A stretch of DNA of 34,178 nt from Psittacicella melopsittaci (GTDB lineage Bacteria; Pseudomonadota; Gammaproteobacteria; Enterobacterales; Psittacicellaceae), in assembly GCF_003585925.1 (NCBI RefSeq), contig NZ_NRJH01000020.1, forward strand, positions 1-34,178. Direction: 5' to 3'. A program made the translations under genes and the position numbers. Positions 14,569 through 22,126 of the stretch are shown piece after piece. The stretch's first letter is position 1; every line of letters starts with the position of its first letter. A model generated the notes under the pieces. That model was not told where the DNA came from and did no database searches. It saw nothing but the letters and a program-made list of their open reading frames with translations.

Positions 14569-14774
14569 ACACAATGAAATGCTTCTTAATCCACCACAGA
14601 CTAAGTTGCATTAATTCCTTGGGAACCACCCCACTGAATAGTAAAAAAACCAACTCAATATGAGAGATAACTCTCATACTGTCATTGTGTATAAACATAA
14701 ATCACATTACTAAAACCAAAAATGTAATGTTTGGGATAAAGCAATAACCACAAAGCTTTATTGTGTATAGTTTA
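14569..14774. ncRNA. Candidate structured RNA E, hairpins with ACCA loops
   Basis: ACACAATGA (14569-14577) pairs with TCATTGTGT (14682-14690) and encloses three hairpins. The first has stem AATGC/GCATT plus CTTA/TAAG with a TT/TT internal loop, and an apical loop containing CCACCACA. The second has ATTC/GAAT plus TGGG/CCCA with a CT/CT internal loop, and loop AACCAC. The third is TATGAGAG/CTCTCATA. A second domain pairs TAAAC (14692-14696) with GTTTA (14770-14774) around ACATTAC/GTAATGT (loop with AACCA) and ATAAAGC/GCTTTAT (loop with AACCACA). Terminators lie on both sides (14501-14523 minus, 14901-14940 plus), so the strand is unresolved. Confidence 0.5.
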
Positions 14775-14900
14775 CCACTAATTTACTTTATTTGCTAGGG
14801 GTTGAGCTATTTTTTTACGAAAAAATAATAGTTATCTGCACTAATTATGAAGAGGATGCCGAATCTCTAGGGCTTGCAGAGGCTAGGTACCTAAAAAAGT

Positions 14901-14940
14901 AAAGCGAGAAGGTCTAATTAACCTTCTCGCTTTTTTTAAA
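14901..14940. terminator. Terminator downstream of the DNA methyltransferase gene
   Basis: AAAGCGAGAAGGT (14901-14913) pairs perfectly with ACCTTCTCGCTTT (14921-14933), with further T on the plus strand. It may work in both directions. Confidence 0.75.
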
Positions 14941-15067
14941 TAAAGAGATTGATTGGGCTCAATGCGAGATTTATTTCTCTCTAAAACCTGCTTATTTGCC
15001 TAAGGAAAAGAGATGCTTTTAACTTTATTGGAGCTAAGTTTTTTCTTTTCCTGCACCTTTTTATCTT

Positions 15068-16018
15068 TTACAGCACCTTTTTAATTTGCTCAGCAATACG
15101 ACGAATTACCGGAACTACTACACTATTACCTGCTTGCTTATACAAATTAGCATTACTAAGTGGGGGTAAAACAAAATCATCAGGAAAGCCCTGAAAATTA
15201 AAACACTCTCTTGGCGTGAGCTTACGAATGGTATCCTTGCGTCCTTGCACATTAAGTAAAGGAACATTATGTCCGCCTGTACCCATATTAGCAGTTAAAG
15301 TCGGGCAAAGATTACTTTTATTAGCTCGCACATATTGGCGACGCCATTGATAGAGAGTTTTTGCGTCTTTGATTTCTTCGGTTAACTTAGCAAAGAACGG
15401 AGTTTTACTTGTGTAATAGTATTTGCTCTCGATACTCGCCTCATCTTGCAACAAGTCTGTTATTTGCGTGGTTAGTTCGAGCTTTTCAGGGAAAGTAAAT
15501 TTTTCCATTAAGGCAGGATCTTTAAAACAAACTATGTAAATCCTTTCGCGATTTTGTGGAATATTACCATACTCACAAGCATTTAGCACTTGATACTTGA
15601 GGTGGTAACCATGCTCTTGTAGAGTTTGTTTGATAATGGCAAAGGTACGCCCTTGATCATGACCTACAAGGTTTTTAACATTTTCTAAAAAGATAATTTG
15701 CGGTTGCTTAGCAAGAAAAATTCTTTCTAACTCAAAGAACAGATCGCCTCTTCCTTTATCGGCAAAGCCTTTTCTGTGTCCTGCTACTGAAAATGCCTGG
15801 CAGGGAAAACCTGCGAGCATTACATCAAAGTCAGGTAATTCAGAAGCTGAGATCTCGCAAATACTACGATGATCTAAAATATCTGGATGATTGGCTCTAA
15901 AAGTTTGTACAGCGTACTTATCGATTTCATTGGCGTAAACTATCTCAAAGCCAGCCTGAGCAAAAGCGAGGTCGATACCCCCTACGCCAGCAAAGAAAGA
16001 AGCACATTTTAAGGTCAT
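15068..16018 (-). CDS. Solitary DNA (cytosine-5) methyltransferase
   Basis: This 316-residue enzyme transfers a methyl group from S-adenosylmethionine to C5 of cytosine. Motif I FAGVGG is at 9-14 (cofactor binding), the catalytic loop GFPCQ at 70-74 (nucleophile Cys73), ENV at 112-114, QNRER at 155-159, then a target-recognition region (about 200-265, with YQWRRQYVR and TLTANMGTGG), RKLTPREC with FQGFPDDF, and AGNSVVVPV near the end. All key motifs are intact. The frame extends to ATG 16045, but ATG 16018 has GAGG eight bases upstream, while 16045 would sit at the predicted transcription start. No restriction endonuclease gene is adjacent, so it may be an orphan regulator or a remnant of a type II system. 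The target sequence cannot be read from motifs alone. Confidence 0.92.
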   Translation of the reverse strand: MTLKCASFFAGVGGIDLAFAQAGFEIVYANEIDKYAVQTFRANHPDILDHRSICEISASELPDFDVMLAGFPCQAFSVAGHRKGFADKGRGDLFFELERIFLAKQPQIIFLENVKNLVGHDQGRTFAIIKQTLQEHGYHLKYQVLNACEYGNIPQNRERIYIVCFKDPALMEKFTFPEKLELTTQITDLLQDEASIESKYYYTSKTPFFAKLTEEIKDAKTLYQWRRQYVRANKSNLCPTLTANMGTGGHNVPLLNVQGRKDTIRKLTPRECFNFQGFPDDFVLPPLSNANLYKQAGNSVVVPVIRRIAEQIKKVL

Positions 16019-16053
16019 GTTTGTATCCTCAATGATTACATTCATAGAGCACT

Positions 16054-16062
16054 ATTATATCA
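16054..16062 (-). promoter_or_regulatory. Extended -10 promoter of the methyltransferase gene
   Basis: On the minus strand TGATATAAT gives a perfect TATAAT (16059-16054) with an extended TGn. The start of transcription would be near 16046-16047, which supports ATG 16018 as the translation start. Confidence 0.5.
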
Positions 16063-16139
16063 AGGCAGGGAGATATTTTCTTAGCAAAGTTTGCGTGGTA
16101 CAAGGCAAAGTAAATCTGTGTAAAGCAAACCCAAGATAA

Positions 16140-16235
16140 AGGTAAAGAACCACTAGTCAGCAAGCCAAAACACCACTAGCCAAGCAAGCCCAAACCAGCA
16201 AGCCAAGCTCTCTATACCAAGCAAGCCCAAGCAAA
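16140..16235. repeat. Degenerate AGCAAGCCAA repeats
   Basis: Variants of AGCAAGCCAA and CCAAGCAAGCCCAA recur about six times between the methyltransferase promoter and the terminator of the next gene. No ORF. Confidence 0.55.
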
Positions 16236-16237
16236 AA

Positions 16238-16272
16238 AATAGGTTCTCCAGATAAAAATCTCGGAGAACCTA
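16238..16272 (-). terminator. Terminator of the last oppA-like gene
   Basis: TAGGTTCTCC (16240-16249) pairs perfectly with GGAGAACCTA (16263-16272), with an inner AGAT/ATCT. The minus strand continues into a T run. It ends the oppA cluster. Confidence 0.8.
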
Positions 16273-16343
16273 GATAAGGATTGTCTTGTTTTATTTTTTC
16301 CTGACGCTAAAGAATTTTTCTAACGCTAAAGAATTAAGGCTCT

Positions 16344-17966
16344 TTATTTAGCCTTAAGATCAACTATGTACATATCACGGAAGTAGTTTAAAGCTAAACC
16401 TGTGTAGTAACCTTGGAGCTCTGGTTTTTTCAGCATCAGAGTTTCCACATACCAAAGTGGAGCATATGGACTGTCTTTAAGAAGAATTTCATTAGCCTGA
16501 GCATAGAGTTTTGCTCGCTCTTGATCATCAAGAGTTTGGTTAGCTGTTAGTACCAGACGGTCATATTCAGGATTTTTCCATTTCACGCTATTGTAGGCAC
16601 TATTTGAGAGGAAGATATTGTACAGGGTTGAAGCCTGACTATAATCCATGCCCCAAGTTTTTATTACCATGTCATAGTTGGTATTTCTAAATGTCCCAAA
16701 ATAGGCAGCAGCTTCGAGCGGGTTTTGTTTGAGTTGTACAGCTCCATTAGTGCCACGGCTGAGAATATTCGCTAGGGCGACATAGAGGCGCTCATTTTCT
16801 CGTGTAGCATTTTGCGTTAAGGTAATTACCAGAGGTTTTTGTCGGGTGTAACCTGCTTGTGCTAAAAGTTCGGTTGCTCGGGCATTACGTTGAGCTTGGC
16901 TCTCACTTATCCAAGGTTGTTGTTTAACATCCTGTAAGTCAGATAGGTAAGGTGGAGCAAAAGCTGTGGTAGGAATATTTGCCCGCAAAATTTGGCGGGT
17001 TAATAAATTTCTATCCACCACTAAGGAAAATGCCTCAAGAATACGGTGATCAGCAAAGCGATGTGGGTTAATTTCCATATAGGCTGTACGGCCAGTTAAG
17101 ACTTTAATAACCTCATTTGGACGCTCTTTTTGTACCAGTTCTTGGTATTGAGCTGGTATTTCACTTACAAGGTATTCTCCTTCTAGATAACGATAGTATT
17201 GCGTTAATGGATCTTTAATATACTCATAGGTAACACGAGTAAGATGAACATTTTTTGCATCCCAATAGCCATCCCATTTTTGGTAAACCATTTGTTCGTT
17301 AAAACGGTATGAGGCAATTTTGTAAGGACCGTTACCGATAATATTTTGCGCTTGTGTCCATTGCTCACCATATTTATCAATAATGTCTTTACGTAAAGGA
17401 GCGGTTACAGCAGCAGAGACTATTTGCTCAAACCAAGGTACTGGATGAAGTAAACTTACTTGCAAGGTATAGTCATCTAGAGCTTTTACTCCCAGTTGAA
17501 TTGGTGGGAGTTTGCCTTCATAAACTTCACGAGCATTTACTACCCCTGTATTAGCAAGGTAGTCAGCCATAGAAGCAGCCGTTTTAGGGTCAGTAAGACG
17601 TTGCCAAGAGTAAACAAAATCTTGGGCAGTTACAGGTTTACCGTCTTGCCATTTAGCTTGAGGACGTAAATGGAATGTCCAGGTTAAACCATCTTCGCTA
17701 ACTTCCCAACTTTGAGCAGCTACAGGAACATATTTACCTGTGTTATCTAAGCGCGTTAGTGTATCAAAAACTGGACGCACAGATTTAAACTCTTGCACAA
17801 AGTTAATAAAAGTAGGATCTATAGTGTTTGGGGATTGCGGCAGAGTTAAAGTAAGCTCTTGTTTAGCTGCCAGTTTTACTCCTGCAGGCACTTGCGCCTG
17901 GGCAGAGAGAGGAAGTAATAGACTTCCCATTAAACTAGTTAAAGTTAAAAGTTGTCGTGCATGCAT
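16344..17966 (-). CDS. oppA: Periplasmic oligopeptide-binding protein (OppA/MppA type), copy 4
   Basis: Family 5 solute-binding protein that captures peptides in the periplasm and delivers them to an Opp-type ABC importer; no permease or ATPase gene is in the window. ATG 17966 starts a typical signal peptide (positive MHARQ, hydrophobic core, cleavage after LSAQA); the frame extends to 18017 but that extension would spoil the signal. There is no lipobox cysteine. Family hallmarks include NTIDPTF near the mature N-terminus, GLTWTFHLR, KPVTAQDFVYSWQRLTDP, GNGPYKI and KWDGYWDA. Total length is about 540 residues, usual for OppA. It is the last of four tandem paralogues, 503 bases after copy 3 with a long hairpin in between, so it may be transcribed separately. 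Confidence 0.9.
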   Translation of the reverse strand: MHARQLLTLTSLMGSLLLPLSAQAQVPAGVKLAAKQELTLTLPQSPNTIDPTFINFVQEFKSVRPVFDTLTRLDNTGKYVPVAAQSWEVSEDGLTWTFHLRPQAKWQDGKPVTAQDFVYSWQRLTDPKTAASMADYLANTGVVNAREVYEGKLPPIQLGVKALDDYTLQVSLLHPVPWFEQIVSAAVTAPLRKDIIDKYGEQWTQAQNIIGNGPYKIASYRFNEQMVYQKWDGYWDAKNVHLTRVTYEYIKDPLTQYYRYLEGEYLVSEIPAQYQELVQKERPNEVIKVLTGRTAYMEINPHRFADHRILEAFSLVVDRNLLTRQILRANIPTTAFAPPYLSDLQDVKQQPWISESQAQRNARATELLAQAGYTRQKPLVITLTQNATRENERLYVALANILSRGTNGAVQLKQNPLEAAAYFGTFRNTNYDMVIKTWGMDYSQASTLYNIFLSNSAYNSVKWKNPEYDRLVLTANQTLDDQERAKLYAQANEILLKDSPYAPLWYVETLMLKKPELQGYYTGLALNYFRDMYIVDLKAK

Positions 17967-18000
17967 AATAATTCTCAAATGGTAGAAATTAGCTAAATGA

Positions 18001-18082
18001 GCTTGAGAACCACTCAAGCAAACAAATAATATTTTTACCTTTGTCAGGGGGAGAGGACGTCTCCCCTAGACAAAGGTAAAAA
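18001..18082 (-). promoter_or_regulatory. Two hairpins in the leader of oppA copy 4
   Basis: A long hairpin pairs TTTTTACCTTTGTC (18032-18045) with GACAAAGGTAAAAA (18069-18082) and has an inner GGGGAGA/TCTCCCC helix, about 21 bp in all. It has no T tail on either strand, so it is not a standard terminator. Nearer the gene, GCTTGAG (18001-18007) and CTCAAGC (18013-18019) close the loop AACCA (TGGTT in the transcript). The pair starts about 35 bases upstream of the start codon and may control translation or RNA stability. Confidence 0.5.
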
Positions 18083-18239
18083 ACTACAAGAGACGTAATA
18101 ATAAGGCTCGAAGTTTACTCTTGTTTAGTGATTTGAGGAACAAGAAGTAAAATCTTGCAAGCCCTTATTATATACGGTCAATTTCGTGTTTTTTAACCAA
18201 TAAAACACAAATAAATGTTTTTAAGCGAAAAGGATATTG

Positions 18240-18460
18240 TCTTTTTTCTGATAAACTCAAGAGTTTTTGCTCTGAAGAGATTTTGCTATTTGCTGAGTTT
18301 TTGTGTGTCTTTTTTTTCAGGTTTTTCCCTTTTTGAGGTTTTTGCTTTTGGCAGTTTTCTCTTCTGAGCTTTCTCTTGAGATTTTTTTCAGGTTTTGTGT
18401 TTTCTTTTCAGGTTTTTGTTTTCCCTCAGTTTTTTTGTTTTCCTTTAGGTTAACTTAGTT
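18240..18460. repeat. Degenerate T-rich repeats (TTTTCAGGTTTTT type)
   Basis: TTTTCAGGTTTTT and related pieces (TTTTTGAGGTTTTT, TTTTCAGGTTTTG) recur irregularly between oppA copies 3 and 4. On the transcribed minus strand this reads as A-rich with AACCTGAAAA blocks. No ORF. Confidence 0.55.
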
Positions 18461-18469
18461 AGCTTGCTC

Positions 18470-20071
18470 TTAATTGGCAATAATGTACATATCACGATAA
18501 TACTGCAGAGCTAAACCTTGATAAAAGCCTCCTAGTTCAGGTTTTTTCAGGTAAAGAATTTCCTGATACCACACCGGAGCAAAAGGACTGCGACTTACTA
18601 AAATATCATTAGCTTGGGCATAGAGCTGAGCTCGTTCTTGGGCATCGGCTGTAACATTGGCTTGTAAGAGCACTCGATCAAACTCAGGATCTATAAAACG
18701 TTTATTGTTAATTGGGCTGTTAGATAAAAAGGCATTATATAAAGTTGATGCCTGCGGATAATCAAAGCCATACTGAGCGTAGATAAAGTCATAATCGAGC
18801 TTAGGGAACTTAGCGTAAAGAGCCGTAGGTTCAAGAGCTTCTTGTTTAAGAATTACAGCTCCTTTAGAGTTTACTTTCCAGATATTGGCAGTGGCAATAT
18901 AGAGTTTATTGTTATCGCCATTAGCAATTTGACTTAAAGTAAGTACCAGAGGATTTTCTGGGGTATAGCCAGCCTCTTGTAAAAGTTCAATGGCTTTTTG
19001 GTTGTTTTGGGCTTGCGTATTGCTAAACCAAGCTTGTTGTTTAACTTCTTGTAAGTCCTCTAGATAAGGTGCCCCAAATACCGAAGTAGGGATATTAGCA
19101 TGCAGCACTTGCCCTGTTAGTAATTTACGGTCAGTTAGTAACGACAGAGCTTGTACTATTTGGTTGCTAAAGCGATGCGGATTAAAAGCAAAGTACACGG
19201 TACGCCCTGAAAGAACTTTAATTATCTCTTGCGGACGTTCGCGAGTTGCTTGAGCAACATACTGTGAAGGAATTTCGGTAATAGGGTATTCGCCAGCTAA
19301 ATAACGTAGGTAGGCAATATTACTGTCTTTAATATAGTCGTGTTGCACTTGAGTAAGGTGAACATTAGCAGCATCCCAGTAGCCGTCCCATTTACTGTAG
19401 ACCATTTTTTCATTAAAGGTATAGGCAGTAATTTTGTAAGGACCATTACCAACCAGATGCTCAATTTGCGTCCATTGCTCACCGTATTTTTCAATAAGGT
19501 CTTGTCTTACTGGTGCTGTAAAGGTTGCCGAGAACATTTGCGCGAGCCATGGAGTTGGCGTGGTTAACTGTACTTGTAAAGTGTAGTCATCGAGAGCTGT
19601 AACTCCTAGACTAGAAGCTGGTTTGCTTTTGGAAAAAATTTCTTTGGCATTAAGGACATTAGCATTAACTAAATAATCCCCAAAAGGAGCTGCCGTTTGT
19701 GGGTCAGTTAATCTTTGCCAAGCATAAACAAAATCTTGAGCCGTTACTGGTTTACCGTCTTGCCATTTAGCTTCAGGACGTAAATGAAACGTCCAGGTTA
19801 AACCATCGTCACTTACATCCCAGCCTGTAGCAGCTACAGGTATGTACTTACCTTCATTGTTTAAACGCGTAATGGTATCAAATACCGGACGTAAGGTTTT
19901 TAAGTCAGACGAATATTTTAATAAAGTTGGATCTAAAGTATCTGGTGAAGCAGGAAAAGCTAAACGTAAGGTTTGTTGTTCGGCTAGTTTTACTCCTGCA
20001 GGTACTTGTGCCCAAGCTGGTAAACTAAGAGCTACAGCAAGGGCTGTGGTTATTGCAAGTTTGTTGAACAT
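18470..20071 (-). CDS. oppA: Periplasmic oligopeptide-binding protein (OppA/MppA type), copy 3
   Basis: A 533-residue paralogue of the same family. ATG 20071 starts a clean signal peptide cleaved after LPAWA. Hallmarks are SPDTLDPTLL, GLTWTFHLRPEAKWQDG, FVYAWQRLTDP, GNGPYKI and the C-terminal YYRDMYI shared by all four copies. By eye it is closest to copy 1 (22127-23740): both share SPDTLDP, RLNNEGKY and KPAS(E/S)LGV. Its start codon lies only about 20 bases past the hairpin terminator at 20096-20122, leaving little room for a separate promoter, so its expression probably depends on partial read-through or on a promoter overlapping the hairpin. Confidence 0.9.
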   Translation of the reverse strand: MFNKLAITTALAVALSLPAWAQVPAGVKLAEQQTLRLAFPASPDTLDPTLLKYSSDLKTLRPVFDTITRLNNEGKYIPVAATGWDVSDDGLTWTFHLRPEAKWQDGKPVTAQDFVYAWQRLTDPQTAAPFGDYLVNANVLNAKEIFSKSKPASSLGVTALDDYTLQVQLTTPTPWLAQMFSATFTAPVRQDLIEKYGEQWTQIEHLVGNGPYKITAYTFNEKMVYSKWDGYWDAANVHLTQVQHDYIKDSNIAYLRYLAGEYPITEIPSQYVAQATRERPQEIIKVLSGRTVYFAFNPHRFSNQIVQALSLLTDRKLLTGQVLHANIPTSVFGAPYLEDLQEVKQQAWFSNTQAQNNQKAIELLQEAGYTPENPLVLTLSQIANGDNNKLYIATANIWKVNSKGAVILKQEALEPTALYAKFPKLDYDFIYAQYGFDYPQASTLYNAFLSNSPINNKRFIDPEFDRVLLQANVTADAQERAQLYAQANDILVSRSPFAPVWYQEILYLKKPELGGFYQGLALQYYRDMYIIAN

Positions 20072-20089
20072 AAATGTATATCTTTAATG

Positions 20090-20122
20090 TAAAAAAGTTA
20101 AAGTACTTGCGTACTTTAACTC
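20090..20122 (-). terminator. Intercistronic terminator/attenuator between oppA copies 2 and 3
   Basis: AGTTAAAGTAC (20096-20106) pairs perfectly with GTACTTTAACT (20111-20121) around TTGC, and the minus strand continues into six T. It starts about 35 bases after the copy 2 stop codon and ends just before copy 3. Confidence 0.75.
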
Positions 20123-20157
20123 AGATGGAAAAAAGTGCGTTAAAAAAGGAGTCGATA

Positions 20158-21786
20158 CTATTGTTGACGCGAAGCTACCGTATCAATTACATACATATCA
20201 CGGTAGTAGCGAATAAAGTTATCGGTATAGTAGCCACCTAAAGCTCGGCTTTTAAGAATTTGGTTTTGGACGTGCCATAAAGGAATAACCGGTAAATCTC
20301 TTTGAATAATGCTATTAGCTTGGGCATAGTATTCTGCTCGCTTAGTGGCATCTAAGTCACGGTTAGCTAAGCCCACAAGGCGATCATATTCAGGGTTGGC
20401 ATACATGCCTTGGTTAAATGGTGACCCTGAAATAAAGAGATTGAAAAAGGATGAAGCCTGATCAAAGTCGGCACTCCAACTTGCCATGAGAATTTGGAAG
20501 TCACCCGAGCGATATCTCTGTTGCCATACTTTTGGTTCGAGAGCTTCTTGGTTAATTTGTACTATATTGTTTGAATTTTGTTTCCACATGCCTTGCAAGG
20601 CAACAAACACTTTAACATTCTCAGGGTTATTTGAGGTTAAATATGTCAGTTTTAAAGGGTTGCTTGCACTATAGCCTGCTTGTTCGAGTAAGGCAATAGC
20701 TTGGGCATTGTTTTGTGCTTGCTCTTGGTTAAAGTAGGCTGCCTGTTGTACTTGTTCACCATCACGAATTCGCGTTGGCACTAGAGTAGTTGTTGGCGTA
20801 TTCGAACCAATAATATTGGTCATTACTTTACGGTTAGTCAGTAAAGAAAGAGCTTGACGTACACGTACATCTGGAACAAATTTTGGATTAACGGTTAACC
20901 AAGAAGTATTTAGCGTATTTACGCTAGTTATTTCTTGCGGACGTTCTTGGCGCATTTTCTCGCGGAATTGGTTCGGGATATTTGCCACCATAATTGCTCC
21001 TTCGAGATAACGATAATAAGCCATGGTTGGGTTATTAACAAACTCGTGATGCACATCAGTGATTACTATGTTTTTAGCATCCCAATAACCGTCCCATTTG
21101 GCAAAGGTCATGTGATCATTTACAGCAGCCGAAGTAATTTTATATGGACCATTACCGACAATATTGCCAGGAGCAGTCCATTGCTCGCCGTATTTTTCAA
21201 TGAGGTCTTTGCGCACAGGAGCTGTATTTAACCAACCCAGAATTTCAGGTAACCAAGCAGTAGGCTGAGTTAGTTTAATTTCCAGCGTATAGTCATCAAC
21301 TGCTCTTACGCCTAGAGTCGAAGGATCGAGTTTACCTTCATTAATTTCACGCGCGTTTACGAGGTTAGCTACAGCAAGGTAATCACCATAGTGAGCCCCC
21401 GTTTTAGGGTCAGTTAATCTTTGCCAAGAATAAACAAAGTCATCGGCTGTTACAGGTTTACCATCTTGCCAAGTAGCACCTTGACGCAAATGGAATATCC
21501 AGGTTAAACCATCTTCACTTTGCTGCCAAGAAGTAGCGGCTGCAGGAATATATTTGCCCGTATTATCTAAACGCACTAAAGTATCAAATACTGGACGTCC
21601 CGTTTGGAACTCTATACCATAGTACATAAAAGTTGGGTCTAGAGTATTAGGGTAACTGGCTAAATTAAAAGTTAGAGATTGTTTTGGAGCTAAGACAACT
21701 CCGTCGGGAATATTTACTGCTTGAGCTAAGCCTAGAGTAGCTAGAGCTACGGTAGTTAAAGTAAAGGTACGAATTGCTTTAAACAT
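20158..21786 (-). CDS. oppA: Periplasmic oligopeptide-binding protein (OppA/MppA type), copy 2
   Basis: A 542-residue paralogue and the most divergent of the four. ATG 21786 has AAGGA upstream and begins a signal peptide cleaved after GLAQA. Shared hallmarks are NTLDPTFMYY, GLTWIFHLR, DFVYSWQRLTDP, GNGPYKI and RYYRDMYV. It differs in regions other copies keep constant: a WLTVNPKFVPD segment replaces the AYFSFN-type segment, and the hinge region around LTYLTSNNPENV is altered. Such changes lie in parts of OppA proteins that shape the peptide pocket, so a different ligand range is a reasonable inference. A 340-base hairpin-rich spacer separates it from copy 1 upstream. Confidence 0.9.
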   Translation of the reverse strand: MFKAIRTFTLTTVALATLGLAQAVNIPDGVVLAPKQSLTFNLASYPNTLDPTFMYYGIEFQTGRPVFDTLVRLDNTGKYIPAAATSWQQSEDGLTWIFHLRQGATWQDGKPVTADDFVYSWQRLTDPKTGAHYGDYLAVANLVNAREINEGKLDPSTLGVRAVDDYTLEIKLTQPTAWLPEILGWLNTAPVRKDLIEKYGEQWTAPGNIVGNGPYKITSAAVNDHMTFAKWDGYWDAKNIVITDVHHEFVNNPTMAYYRYLEGAIMVANIPNQFREKMRQERPQEITSVNTLNTSWLTVNPKFVPDVRVRQALSLLTNRKVMTNIIGSNTPTTTLVPTRIRDGEQVQQAAYFNQEQAQNNAQAIALLEQAGYSASNPLKLTYLTSNNPENVKVFVALQGMWKQNSNNIVQINQEALEPKVWQQRYRSGDFQILMASWSADFDQASSFFNLFISGSPFNQGMYANPEYDRLVGLANRDLDATKRAEYYAQANSIIQRDLPVIPLWHVQNQILKSRALGGYYTDNFIRYYRDMYVIDTVASRQQ

Positions 21787-22126
21787 CGAAGTTTTCCTTA
21801 AAAAATACTAGTTAAATTAAGTGAAAAGCTTCGAGAAATAAACTGAGAATACAAACAAAAAAGCCAGAGGCAAGGGAATAACTAGAGCTCAGAGCTCGAT
21901 GAGGGACAACCTAGCTCGGCAGAATTAGGTATTATTCGCAGAGTTAGGGGATAAGGCAGATATCCCTTGAGGAGGGAAAAACTCCTCAGTTGTACCTCAT
22001 CTTCTCAGAGTCGAGCTTAAGTCAGAGTACGAGCCAAAATCTCTGACTTTAGGTTAATTAAAGTGAGAACTCTAGTCCCCCACTTGCCTACAGGCAAACA
22101 AGAATCACCAATCTTGTTCTAGTTAA
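21787..22126. other. Hairpin-rich spacer between oppA copies 1 and 2
   Basis: No ORF is supported. Several stem-loops are visible: TTGAGGAG/CTCCTCA (about 21976-21999), AAGTCAGAG/CTCTGACTT (about 22020-22050), TTGCCT/AGGCAA (about 22084-22097) and CAAGA/TCTTG with loop ATCACCAA (22099-22116). The last lies 11 bases past the copy 1 stop codon and may help end its transcript. The rest would form the leader of copy 2. Confidence 0.5.

Noticed and set aside
16018..16045. ATG 16045 as the start of the methyltransferase
   Set aside because: It would lie at the predicted transcription start and has no ribosome site, while ATG 16018 has GAGG at correct spacing.
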